A stretch of DNA of 47,368 nucleotides from Pseudaeromonas sp038247115 (GTDB lineage Bacteria > Pseudomonadota > Gammaproteobacteria > Enterobacterales > Aeromonadaceae), in NCBI GenBank assembly GCA_038247115.1, contig JBBRVG010000024.1, positions 1-47,368 of the forward strand, written 5' to 3'. The notes under the pieces were generated by a model. It had not been told where the DNA came from, made no database searches, and saw nothing but the letters and a program-made list of their open reading frames with translations. Position 1 is the stretch's first letter; each line of letters begins with the position of its first letter. The translations under genes were made by a program, and so were the position numbers. Shown here piece after piece: positions 23,783 through 32,312 of this stretch.

Positions 23783-24127
23783 ATGTCTCTACAATTAATT
23801 CCTGCGCACTGGGTCGTTCGCCGCTCTACCCCTTTCTTTACCCGTGATAACGTGCCGCCAGCCCTGCTCAGCCATCACAATACGGCGGCCGGCGTGTTCG
23901 GTCAGCTCTGCGTGATGGAGGGGACTGTCACTTACTATGGTTTTGCCAACGAACAAGCCGAAGAACCCGAGGTGGCTCTGGTGATCCACGCTGGTCAGTT
24001 TGCCACCAGCCCGCCCCAGTACTGGCACAGGGTTGAACTGTCCGAGGATGCCCGCTTCAATATCCACTTCTGGGCCGAACAGGCGCAATCGGATCAGCCG
24101 CTGTACCACAGTCGCCAGGCGTCATAA
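23783..24127 (+). CDS. YeaR-like DUF1971 cupin protein
   Basis: A 114-residue cupin of the DUF1971/TehB-like family: MSLQLIPAHWVVRRSTPFFT, then HHNTAAGVFGQLCVMEG and the second cupin stretch PPQYWHRVEL and FNIHFW, with His residues at metal-ligand places. E. coli YeaR is induced by nitrate and NO through NsrR; finding the homologue right behind norVW fits a role in NO stress. The ATG at 23783 follows AAGAGGTAACTACT; the longer frame runs into the tandem repeat and is not used. The biochemical activity of the family is not established. Confidence 0.88.
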   Translation: MSLQLIPAHWVVRRSTPFFTRDNVPPALLSHHNTAAGVFGQLCVMEGTVTYYGFANEQAEEPEVALVIHAGQFATSPPQYWHRVELSEDARFNIHFWAEQAQSDQPLYHSRQAS

Positions 24128-24185
24128 CCCAGAGCGCGAGGGCGGATTTCTACACCAGGAATGCCGCCCTAAAAATATCTAGCGA

Positions 24186-25742
24186 TTATGATGCAAGGGA
24201 TACTCTTTCAGCGGTAAGGAAAGTTCTATCCTCGGTCATTATATGATCCACAAATAACTCGCAAACCAGAAACTCCGATATAGCCCCTAAATCCAGTTGG
24301 CCCCGTTCAAAAACACTAACCAGAAAATCTAATCGATCAATTAGCCGCGTATGCTCTAATTCGTGACTAATAATGTCGACGGTGTAATTCATGTTTGTGA
24401 TTTGTGATATTTCACTTTCGAAATGCTCGGCCATTGCTGAGCGAATATTGTAAATAGAATCCAGCAAGGTTTGCTTGCTGTAATTTATTTGCGAAGAGGA
24501 GATCCATACATTAATCAGCTTGATTAGTTCAAAGTGTTCGGCATCAATGTCGGGAATTTTTGATTCAAAACGATCAGACCAGATAACGGATGGAACATCA
24601 GCGTCGAATGTTAAAGGCATATCGAAGCTGGATCGATTCTTTCCGGTTTTTTTGGCATGATATAGCGCTTTATCGGCCCGTTCAAACCAGCTATGGAAAC
24701 TATCTTTACTCAGACAGACCGATAATCCGATACTGACGCTCAGCATTCTATCCGGCAATATATCGATGGCATTGATTGCATCACAGATCCGGGATGATAT
24801 TTTATGCAATTCAGACATACCGGTATTGGGTAATATGACGAGAAACTCTTCCCCTCCCCAGCGGCCAATAACATCTGTTTCGCGCAATATCCGACTACAG
24901 GCGGCAGGTATTAGTTTTAATACTTGATCACCCACACCATGACCATGGACATCATTGACCCGTTTAAAATCATCCACATCAATAATAGCGAGCGATACCG
25001 GGGTACCATGTCGTTGCAAGCGGGATATTTCATAGACACCGACTTCATCCAGTTTCCGTCGATTCCAGACACCGGTTAAACCATCTCGCAGTATTAAGTC
25101 CATATTGATATGCTCGGCGCGTTCCTTGGCCATGATAATGAAGCCAACGGACAAAAACAGTAGCGTAATCAACACGGATACATAGAGCGCTATTTGCGAG
25201 GCATCCTGCTCATATATACCCCTGATAGGTCCATGACTGAAGATGGCAAATGCCTCGCGGTAAAATAGAACTCCCATGTTTACAATCACAGCAAACAGGA
25301 CAAGATACTTTCCTCGCCCATTCACCTGATGCCACATTTTTATCATGGTCAAAACCACAATCATTTCAATAATGATATAAGCAAATGAATTCAACATGAT
25401 ACGGGCATCTTTATCATGTGCATAAATAAATGAAGCAAATGAAACAGTTGCGACAAGAATAAAGGGTGTCACTCTGGGTACCGATACTCTTAAAAACTTT
25501 AAAATAGCCCCCATCCAGACAGCGATACTGATCGCAATCAGAGTTTCCCCAGCCCAAACGAAACCTATTTCATAGATCGGAGAAAAAACAAATAACAAAT
25601 AGCCGAGACCATGGGCCATGTTCGCATATGAAACCATGGTTAAACCCGAGTCCGTACCAATCTCGGATGTAATCCAGATCATGATGCCAAGTGTGAAATT
25701 AATGACAACAATAAGTAAAAAAATTGTTTTTACATCTAACAT
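24186..25742 (-). CDS. Membrane diguanylate cyclase with C-terminal bacteriohemerythrin domain
   Basis: A 518-residue protein. About seven hydrophobic helices fill residues 1-205 (MASE-like sensor, family not identified). The GGDEF domain, ~215-375, has GGEEF at 296-300, RETD inhibitory site at 287-290 and catalytic IIDVDDFKRVND. The tail, ~385-515, is a hemerythrin domain with every diiron ligand: His403 (DAEHF), His440 and Glu444 (HFESE), His460 and His464 (HELEH), His500 and Asp505 (HIMTED). Such domains bind O2 or NO, so cyclase activity is probably gas-controlled (inference). The neighbours are the NO-detoxifying genes norRVW and yeaR-like. The longest frame begins with TTG; ATG 25742 is chosen, without a clear ribosome site. 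Confidence 0.93.
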   Translation of the reverse strand: MLDVKTIFLLIVVINFTLGIMIWITSEIGTDSGLTMVSYANMAHGLGYLLFVFSPIYEIGFVWAGETLIAISIAVWMGAILKFLRVSVPRVTPFILVATVSFASFIYAHDKDARIMLNSFAYIIIEMIVVLTMIKMWHQVNGRGKYLVLFAVIVNMGVLFYREAFAIFSHGPIRGIYEQDASQIALYVSVLITLLFLSVGFIIMAKERAEHINMDLILRDGLTGVWNRRKLDEVGVYEISRLQRHGTPVSLAIIDVDDFKRVNDVHGHGVGDQVLKLIPAACSRILRETDVIGRWGGEEFLVILPNTGMSELHKISSRICDAINAIDILPDRMLSVSIGLSVCLSKDSFHSWFERADKALYHAKKTGKNRSSFDMPLTFDADVPSVIWSDRFESKIPDIDAEHFELIKLINVWISSSQINYSKQTLLDSIYNIRSAMAEHFESEISQITNMNYTVDIISHELEHTRLIDRLDFLVSVFERGQLDLGAISEFLVCELFVDHIMTEDRTFLTAERVSLAS

Positions 25743-26308
25743 GCATACAAGACCGGGGAATATAACATTCCCGAGGAATATTGCATCTGACGTTCTGACG
25801 GTCAAGGGAAATGCGATGTTTTCTTGCTCTCATCTTGACTCTGGCGGTACTGGCTCGAGTCATTACATTACATCTTCAATAAGCATCAAAATCCGTAACA
25901 TATGAGTGCACATCGGTAATTTATGGATGCAGATAACCTGCAGCCATCTGCAATCACATTATCCAACCAAAATCATAACGATAAGACAAAAGATAGTTCT
26001 GGGGTATTCAGCCAACATTGAGCCCTGATAACAGATATAATTCGAATTCTTGATGCTTCGTTTATAAATAACCAAAACAAAACGAAGCATTTATCTATCG
26101 ATTTTAAAATGAATCATGCAGCCATTCTGTAATCCGGCCTATGCCATAAACCGCGACGGGTTATCGGTATATCTTTCTGGATAGGGCTATCGAGAGACAG
26201 GAATACCAATGCGGATCAGTTGACTCGACACCAGCCCAGGAGGCGAAGCAGGCCGTTAATGAATAAGTGCGGAAGCCATGTTCTATTCACCGCATAGACC
26301 AAGCCAGG
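25743..26308. other. 566-bp gene-free region
   Basis: No gene is supported on either strand. It contains the minus-strand promoter region of the cyclase gene (not resolved) and a perfect 11-bp inverted repeat, ATGCTTCGTTT (26053-26063) and AAACGAAGCAT (26080-26090), separated by 16 AT-rich bases, which could be a regulator site or a weak terminator. Confidence 0.6.
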
Positions 26309-27109
26309 TTAATAGCGTGGTGCGACACCGAGCTCAGTCTCCGAATAGCGTTCCAGATGATAGTTAATCAACCGCTCTATGGTGCCGTTACGGTGCAGTT
26401 CGCGTAACTTTAGATTAATTTGTGGCAGATACTGAATATATTTCGATTTCTTCGAGATCCCTATATATAGATATTCGGTATTAACCGGATTTTTGAGCGG
26501 AACAATACGGCCGGCATAGCCCTCTTTTTTGACATGTAATAGTCCGCTATATAAACCGGTAACGAAAGCATCAATCCGGTTGGCCTGCAGCTTCTTGATA
26601 TTCAGGATACTGGTCGGCACCTCTTCGACGCTGGCATATTTCTTCCGCCAGGCATCGAATTCCTGGCCCTGACTTTCGCCCAACACCTCACCAAAGCGGA
26701 TACCCTTTAAATCATCCCGTGACGAAAAAGGAAATTTCCGGGTATGCCAGACAAACACGGCCGTCGGATCCGCACTCAGCGGCTCTGCGGAAAACACCAT
26801 ATATTCCAGGCGGTCTTCGGTTATATAACCGCCACACAGAATATCCACTTCACCGAGTTCGATCTTGCGCAATATCCGCTTCCAGGGACCGACATAGCGG
26901 GAGGTCACGTTAATCCCCAAGTCCTGAAAGATCATGTTCACCACATCGATACCGACGCCGACGATTTCATCCCCTTGCCGCCACATAAAAGGCGCATATT
27001 CCTCATGGCCGCTGACAATCACCCCTTCCGCCGCATGCAGGCGACTCGTGGCTAACAGCAGGCTGAACACCACGGCGCAACCGACAAGCTTGATACAACG
27101 AAAAATCAT
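26309..27109 (-). CDS. Periplasmic solute-binding protein (SBP_bac_3 type), orphan
   Basis: A 266-residue protein with a signal peptide (MIFRCIKLVGCAVVFSLLLA, cleavage near LHAAEG). The mature part is a family-3 amino-acid-type binding domain: YAPFMWRQGDEIVGVGIDVV, then GEVDILCGGYITEDR and LKGIRFGEVLGESQGQEF. No ABC permease or ATPase gene is nearby. Orphan family-3 binding proteins can serve membrane signalling proteins, and the next gene on this strand is a diguanylate cyclase, but the 566-bp gap argues against one operon. The ligand is unknown. Confidence 0.88.
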   Translation of the reverse strand: MIFRCIKLVGCAVVFSLLLATSRLHAAEGVIVSGHEEYAPFMWRQGDEIVGVGIDVVNMIFQDLGINVTSRYVGPWKRILRKIELGEVDILCGGYITEDRLEYMVFSAEPLSADPTAVFVWHTRKFPFSSRDDLKGIRFGEVLGESQGQEFDAWRKKYASVEEVPTSILNIKKLQANRIDAFVTGLYSGLLHVKKEGYAGRIVPLKNPVNTEYLYIGISKKSKYIQYLPQINLKLRELHRNGTIERLINYHLERYSETELGVAPRY

Positions 27110-27411
27110 GCTATTCCTTTACCCTGCTGCGACATACGGCCCTAAATTGTGGGCCACAACCGAAATACTGGGATATTCCCACTCTCGAGCTGTAACCGTT
27201 TTCCATATTTCCAGATACCTGCCGTTCTGTCATGCATTGCGTGTCATCCAGGTGATGAATTGTCGGCGCCCTCACCTGGCGCCATGTTCCAGTCCCGGCT
27301 CAGGTCGATTCCGGCAATAAAAAGGCCTCGCCGACACGGCGAGGCCTTTTGCCAGGGATTGCTTGGTTCATGCCTGCCAGGCCAATCCCTTGCATCTACC
27401 AGAGCGTTTTT
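27110..27411. other. Intergenic region upstream of the binding protein and downstream of the permease
   Basis: 302 bp without a gene. The strong terminator at 27317-27351 ends the minus-strand permease/galactosidase transcript. The remaining ~200 bp should hold the binding-protein promoter, not resolved. Confidence 0.6.
27317..27351 (-). terminator. Rho-independent terminator of the alpha-galactoside operon
   Basis: AAAAAGGCCTCGCCG, loop ACA, CGGCGAGGCCTTTT. A 10-bp GC stem flanked by A and T tracts, functional in both orientations. It lies just after the permease stop on the minus strand. Confidence 0.9.
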
Positions 27412-28695
27412 TTATGCGGCGCTTGCCAGCACCTTGTGTTGTCCAGTGAGAGATCTATGGCTACTCAAGGTGAACGCCGAGAGCAGGGTAACGCCCAAGG
27501 TAACCAGCCCCAAAATCAGGTAGGTACTCTGGAAGCCAATCTGGTCATACAGGCGACCGGCAAACGCCGAGAAGAAGATGGCACCGCACTGCTTGGAGAA
27601 TTGGAAGCCAATCAGGTAAACCGTGGCCGACAAGCGGGCATCAAACGCCAAGTTGATGTACTTGAAGGCTCCGACCAGCAAGAAGGGAACTTCCAGTGCG
27701 TGCAGCATCTTGAGCAACACCACTTCATAGACAGAGGTGGCAAACGAGGAGCCTATGATCCGCATCGTCATGATGGCCCCGGCAATCAGCAGTGTGTTCT
27801 TGGCACCGATGCGATTAATGACCCAGGGGGCACAGAACATGATCATGGCATTGGCGACTTCCCCGGCTGTGGTGACATAGCCAAACACCTCGTTGCCCTG
27901 CTGCGGTGAGCTGAAGAAGCCCTTGAAGAAGGTGGCAAACTGCTGATCAAACACCTCATAGATGCAGGCCACGCCGATCACGTAGAGGATAAACATCCAC
28001 ATTTTCGGCATCCGGAACAGATCCAGAACCATCTTCATCGAAAATTGCTTTTGATTGGCACCCAGTGCATCCATGACTTGGGCCGTCGGATGTTGCTGCG
28101 GTTTGGCCAACACCAGCAGGACCATCATCACCAGTGCCGCCAGTGACCCCATCCAGAACACCAGAGTCGGATCTATGTTGAACAACAAGCCGGCACTGGA
28201 AGCGCAGATCCCCCAACCCAGGCAACCAAACATCCGCGCCTTGCCATATTCGAACAGGCTTTGCCGACTCACGCGCTCGACATAGGCCTCCACCGCACCA
28301 CAACCGGCAGAAAAGACAAAGCCGATATAGACGCCGCCCGCGGCAGCACCGAGTAGCATGTTCTGTTTGAGCAACGGAGCAAACACATACAAAAAGAAGG
28401 GGGCAAAGAAGAACAGCAGTATGGCGATCACCCACAGCAGATTTTTCTTCAATCCCAATTTGTCCGAGAGCATCCCCATCATCGGCTGAAACAAAATCGC
28501 GAACAGCGAAATCGAGGAGAACACTAACCCGGTATCCGTCTTGTTCAGACCAATGATCTCCGATAACCAAATCGGCAGAAACGGAAAACAGGTGGCCATG
28601 ATAAAGAAGTACAGAAAGATAAAGGCACTAAAGATAAAGAAGTTGCGATTACCCAAATAGAAGCATTTGTCACTTGCGATGTTACTGGCAGTCAT
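27412..28695 (-). CDS. LacY-type oligosaccharide:H+ symporter (RafB/CscB family)
   Basis: A 427-residue, 12-helix MFS permease of the LacY family. Key LacY residues are kept in order: Glu126/Arg144 equivalents (VEAYVERVS; KARMFGCLGW, with Cys148), Glu269 (TTAGEVANAMIM), Arg302 (MTMRIIGSS), Lys319, His322 and Glu325 (LLKMLHALEVPFLLV). So both sugar binding and proton coupling should work. LacY Asp237 is Glu here (YEVFDQQF). It follows a GH36 alpha-galactosidase on the same strand, so raffinose or melibiose is the likely substrate. The ATG at 28695 gives the family N-terminus (YLGNRNFFIFSAFIF). Confidence 0.93.
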   Translation of the reverse strand: MTASNIASDKCFYLGNRNFFIFSAFIFLYFFIMATCFPFLPIWLSEIIGLNKTDTGLVFSSISLFAILFQPMMGMLSDKLGLKKNLLWVIAILLFFFAPFFLYVFAPLLKQNMLLGAAAGGVYIGFVFSAGCGAVEAYVERVSRQSLFEYGKARMFGCLGWGICASSAGLLFNIDPTLVFWMGSLAALVMMVLLVLAKPQQHPTAQVMDALGANQKQFSMKMVLDLFRMPKMWMFILYVIGVACIYEVFDQQFATFFKGFFSSPQQGNEVFGYVTTAGEVANAMIMFCAPWVINRIGAKNTLLIAGAIMTMRIIGSSFATSVYEVVLLKMLHALEVPFLLVGAFKYINLAFDARLSATVYLIGFQFSKQCGAIFFSAFAGRLYDQIGFQSTYLILGLVTLGVTLLSAFTLSSHRSLTGQHKVLASAA

Positions 28696-28754
28696 ACCAT
28701 TTACCTCATCCACAATGATGTCACGCGCAGGGAGCGCCTGCCCCCTGCAGGTAG

Positions 28755-30881
28755 TTACTGACGTTCCAGGCCGATCAGAATGGCGCTTTCCGGATCCAGT
28801 ATCGGAAGCGCCAAACCAGCCCCGGCTAACCATTCCCCGCTGAGGGTGATCGGTTCTCGCATCCAGGCCGGTAGCACGCGCATGCTGTGTCCACCCTCCA
28901 GCACCGGCCGAATATCCGGGTGATCCAGCAGCGAGATCCGGTAGCGGGCTCCGGGCTCTAGCCCCGGAATGCGCACGACGCCAGCCAGGCTGTAATCCGG
29001 CATGGCCAGTTGCGCCACCATGAAGAGGGCCCTATCCCGCTCTGGCGTGATGATCCCCTGAACTTGTGTGGTCGGATCCGGCATATCCAGACGCCAGAGA
29101 TCACCGCCGTGGATCAGCCCCCGCCACTGCTTATGCAGCGCCACGTAATGACGAAAACCGGCCAGCTCGCTGGCATCCGCTTTGACCGGATCCAGCTCGA
29201 TCCCCATATGCCCGAAGAGAGCCGTCAGCCCCCGAAAGGCAATGCTGTGCTGGCGACAGGTGGCATGGCAACGGCTGGAGCCTATATGCGCCCCCATGAC
29301 CTCGGGCGGAAAGAAGTAACTCATGCCGCGCTGTATGGTCTGGCGCTCCAGGGCATCATTGTTGTCCGAGGCCCAGAAACGATGAGTCCGTTTGAGCACC
29401 TCGTAGTCGATGCGACCGCCCCCCGAGGCGCAGGATTCAAACTCGGTCTGTGGAAAGCGCTCCCGCAACCGATCGAGCAACCGATAAAACCGTAACGTAT
29501 GTTCATGGGCGGAAGCCCGACCACAATGGCAGGCCTGCACCAGCTCCCGATTCATATCCCATTTGACGTAGTCGATGGGGTACTGCTCCAGGATGGCGCT
29601 CAGCCGCTCCAGCAGGTAGGCAAACACCCCATCGTTACTCAGATCGAGCACATACTGGTAGCGACCCGTCGGTTGCTCGTAGCCCGGCAACGCCAACAAC
29701 CAATCCGGATGGGCCCGGTACAGATCGGAGTCCTTGTTGATCATCTCGGGCTCAAACCAGATGCCGAACTCCATCCCCAAGCCGCGAACGTGCTCGATCA
29801 CCGGCGTCAAACCCTGGGGGTATTTCTGCTCATCCAGATACCAGTCCCCCAGCGCGGCTCTGTCATGGTTGCGGCCACGAAACCAGCCATCATCGATGAT
29901 GAAGCGCTCCACCCCGACCTTGGCGGCCTCACTGGCCATGCTCATGATGTAATCGGGATCCTGCTCGAAATAGATCCCCTCCCAGGTATTCAGATGGACA
30001 GGACGCACCTTGTTCTCGGGGAAGCGGATGATCTCCTGGCGCAAGAAACGGTGGAACTGCTGGCTCATGCCATTGAGCCCGCTGGCCGAATAGGCGGCGT
30101 AGAGCCAGGGAGTATGGAAGGTTTCCCCTTCCGCCAGCTCGACCTCGCCCGGGAAATAGAGTGCCTCTGCCTGCAGCAAGCGGCGACCATCGGTCTTCAC
30201 ATCGGCCCGCATCCTGTGATTGCCACTCCAGCCCAGGTGAGCGCCCCACACTTCGCCCTGCTGCTCGCTGAACCCACTGGGCCCCAGCACCAGCGCAGGA
30301 AAGTACTCGTGGGAGGTGCGCCCACGGCGGTTCTCCTGCTGGTAACCCCCATGGGCGAGGAGCACGCGGTGGGGCTGGAACTCGCGGATCCAGCGGCCAT
30401 GGAACGCCATCACCTCGGCCGCTCGCTCCGGTATGGGTAGCGTGACGGCAAACCGGCTCAACTGCCAGGGCGCGCTGCGCTGATTCGTCAGCCCATGACG
30501 GATCTGCAGGACCCCGCTCTTCGGGTGCAAACGCAGCTCACTGCACAGCAACAAACCAGCGACCGGATCCCGAGCCAGGATCTGCACCCCGTTGTCGAGC
30601 TCGGTGACCGCCTCCGTCTCGAAGATGGGGAAGGCATCTTGCCCCTGCCGATGCCCGTCAATGCCCGGCGAGCCAAACAGGCCACTCCCATTCTCGGCGG
30701 CCAGGGTGAGCGGGGTATCGATGTCGAGCCGGCCATTGGCCACCGGGCGTTGCAGGCTCTGTATATCCTCGGCACAAAAATGCGCCAGATGTGGTCCCCA
30801 ATAGACGATTTCGGCGCGCGGTTGACAGCGGATCACCAGATCTGTGGTGAGACTTTGCAAACGAACAATAGATGGACTCAT
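28755..30881 (-). CDS. GH36 alpha-galactosidase (RafA/AgaA type)
   Basis: A 708-residue cytoplasmic glycoside hydrolase. An N-terminal beta-sandwich, ~1-300, is followed by a (beta/alpha)8 barrel. Nucleophile Asp442 is in DYVKWDMNRE and acid/base Asp492 in SCASGGGRIDYE, both canonical for GH36. NTWEGIYFEQD, IIDDGWFRGR and WFEPEM are further active-site blocks. It releases galactose from raffinose or melibiose brought in by the adjacent LacY-type permease. AGGAGGAGG precedes the ATG at 30881. It is the first gene after the paired operator and lies 59 bp before the permease. No signal peptide. Confidence 0.95.
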   Translation of the reverse strand: MSPSIVRLQSLTTDLVIRCQPRAEIVYWGPHLAHFCAEDIQSLQRPVANGRLDIDTPLTLAAENGSGLFGSPGIDGHRQGQDAFPIFETEAVTELDNGVQILARDPVAGLLLCSELRLHPKSGVLQIRHGLTNQRSAPWQLSRFAVTLPIPERAAEVMAFHGRWIREFQPHRVLLAHGGYQQENRRGRTSHEYFPALVLGPSGFSEQQGEVWGAHLGWSGNHRMRADVKTDGRRLLQAEALYFPGEVELAEGETFHTPWLYAAYSASGLNGMSQQFHRFLRQEIIRFPENKVRPVHLNTWEGIYFEQDPDYIMSMASEAAKVGVERFIIDDGWFRGRNHDRAALGDWYLDEQKYPQGLTPVIEHVRGLGMEFGIWFEPEMINKDSDLYRAHPDWLLALPGYEQPTGRYQYVLDLSNDGVFAYLLERLSAILEQYPIDYVKWDMNRELVQACHCGRASAHEHTLRFYRLLDRLRERFPQTEFESCASGGGRIDYEVLKRTHRFWASDNNDALERQTIQRGMSYFFPPEVMGAHIGSSRCHATCRQHSIAFRGLTALFGHMGIELDPVKADASELAGFRHYVALHKQWRGLIHGGDLWRLDMPDPTTQVQGIITPERDRALFMVAQLAMPDYSLAGVVRIPGLEPGARYRISLLDHPDIRPVLEGGHSMRVLPAWMREPITLSGEWLAGAGLALPILDPESAILIGLERQ

Positions 30882-30915
30882 GTTGCCTCCTCCTGATTTA
30901 TGGCACCGATTCTCG

Positions 30916-30954
30916 ATCCAAAACGTTTCGGATATAAACCGAAACGTTTTGGAT
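30916..30954. promoter_or_regulatory. Paired LacI-family operators at the alpha-galactosidase promoter
   Basis: ATCCAAAACGTTTCGG (30916-30931), 7 bases, CCGAAACGTTTTGGAT (30939-30954): a perfect 16-bp inverted repeat. Each arm is itself a near-palindrome around CG, the usual LacI/PurR-type operator, and the two CG centres are 21 bp apart, two helical turns. It lies 35 bp before the galactosidase start, and the adjacent LacI gene is the obvious ligand. Confidence 0.9.
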
Positions 30955-31146
30955 GCGTGATTCAGCAAGCGTTTTCAGAGAGGAGTTCCAGGGGTTCTGT
31001 GAGCCAACTCAAAGTCCGTGATCGCGCTCGCGCGAGGTGCCGGTGGGGCAATAGAGGCTGACAACCGGCGGGGACTGCATGTGAAAACCGGTACAGTCGC
31101 ACGCGCTGACGCCATCCGGAGTCAGACCGGAGAAATTGTCGTAAGG

Positions 31147-32157
31147 CTAGCGGACGACCGGAGTTGTGGTGGCGCCCAGGCGCAGCTGGGGCTGCCAGAG
31201 CACTTGCAGCTCGCTCACCGGTCGGCCGTTGAGCAGCTCCAACGCCATGGTCGCGATCTGCTGGCCGACCTGGTGGCGCGTGGCCTGAATGATGGCGCTG
31301 ACATCCGTTGTGATGAGAGAATCAGCCGGCAGCCCATCATAGACAATCAGCGATATCTGTCCGTCCAGATAACCCAGCTCATCCAGAGCCTGGGCCGCGC
31401 CATCCCCCAGCATATTGGTCGTAGTCACTATGGCCGTGGGTCGGTTGGACCCAGCGCACAGTGTCTGGGCCGCGCGATAACCGAAAAGGCGAGAATTTCG
31501 TGCCGTGATGACATCCCCGGGCAACACCTCGAGTCCAGCTGCTGACATCGCCTCGAGATACCCTTGATGGCGCTGGCTGACATAGGCCTGGGGCGAATCT
31601 TCCTTGAGCAAGGCAATGCGTGTATGACCCAGGGCGATCAGGTGATTGGTCGCCATCTGGATGCCATTATGGTTGTCAAAATCAAACCAGGCGTAGGGTC
31701 GGGCCAACTCACTGCGCCCGAGGGCAATAAAGGGGAAATCATGTTGTTGCAACAGTTGCAACCGTGGGTCATCACGCAGCGTGTGCGCCACGATAAAGGC
31801 ATCCACCCGTCGCCCCTGCAGCAACCGCTTCAGGTTGCCGGAGCCGGTTTCGCTCTCATCGGCAATCAGCAGCAGATCGATCTCCTTACGGGCCAGTTCA
31901 TGACTGATCTCGGTCACCATCTCCAACAGCATGCCGTTATCATGCTGCAGCGAGGAGACAGGGCACACCAGACCAATGGCGTCGATCTTGCCCATCTTCA
32001 GCCGGCGGGCCATGGCATTGGGTCGATAGCCACTGCGCTCGACTTCAGCCTGTACCCGCTGGCGCGTCTCTTCAGCCACATCATCATAGCCATTCAGGGC
32101 GCGACTGACGGTGGTGATCGACAGCCCCAGAGACTTGGCTATTTGTTTTAATGACAT
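31147..32157 (-). CDS. LacI-family repressor of the alpha-galactoside operon
   Basis: A 336-residue repressor. The N-terminal HTH reads SLKQIAKSLGLSITTVSRAL, the hinge helix RPNAMARRLKMGK, and the periplasmic-binding-like effector domain fills ~60-330. It lies upstream of the alpha-galactosidase on the same strand, with paired operators in the gap, so it almost certainly controls that operon and responds to an alpha-galactoside. The longest frame starts ~50 codons upstream in non-conserved sequence; ATG 32157 gives the family N-terminus with only a weak GAG site. Confidence 0.93.
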   Translation of the reverse strand: MSLKQIAKSLGLSITTVSRALNGYDDVAEETRQRVQAEVERSGYRPNAMARRLKMGKIDAIGLVCPVSSLQHDNGMLLEMVTEISHELARKEIDLLLIADESETGSGNLKRLLQGRRVDAFIVAHTLRDDPRLQLLQQHDFPFIALGRSELARPYAWFDFDNHNGIQMATNHLIALGHTRIALLKEDSPQAYVSQRHQGYLEAMSAAGLEVLPGDVITARNSRLFGYRAAQTLCAGSNRPTAIVTTTNMLGDGAAQALDELGYLDGQISLIVYDGLPADSLITTDVSAIIQATRHQVGQQIATMALELLNGRPVSELQVLWQPQLRLGATTTPVVR

Positions 32158-32250
32158 AGTGACTGACTCATACCACGGCGATTGGGATCCGAGTATACCT
32201 CGCCCTCCCTGTCGCCAAAACCACTTACCCCTCTTTGCCGCCCACCACAA

Positions 32251-32280
32251 CGAAAAGGCCTCGCCATGGGGCGAGGCCTG
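32251..32280 (-). terminator. Terminator after qorB
   Basis: AGGCCTCGCC, loop ATGG, GGCGAGGCCT; on the minus strand the stem is followed by TTTTCGTTGT. It lies 33 bp past the qorB stop. Confidence 0.8.
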
Positions 32281-32312
32281 TAACCAGCCCAGTGAGACTG
32301 GTGGGGTAGCCA

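Noticed and set aside
29499..30440. 313-codon open frame antisense to the alpha-galactosidase
   Set aside because: Shadow frame without start signal or recognisable domain.
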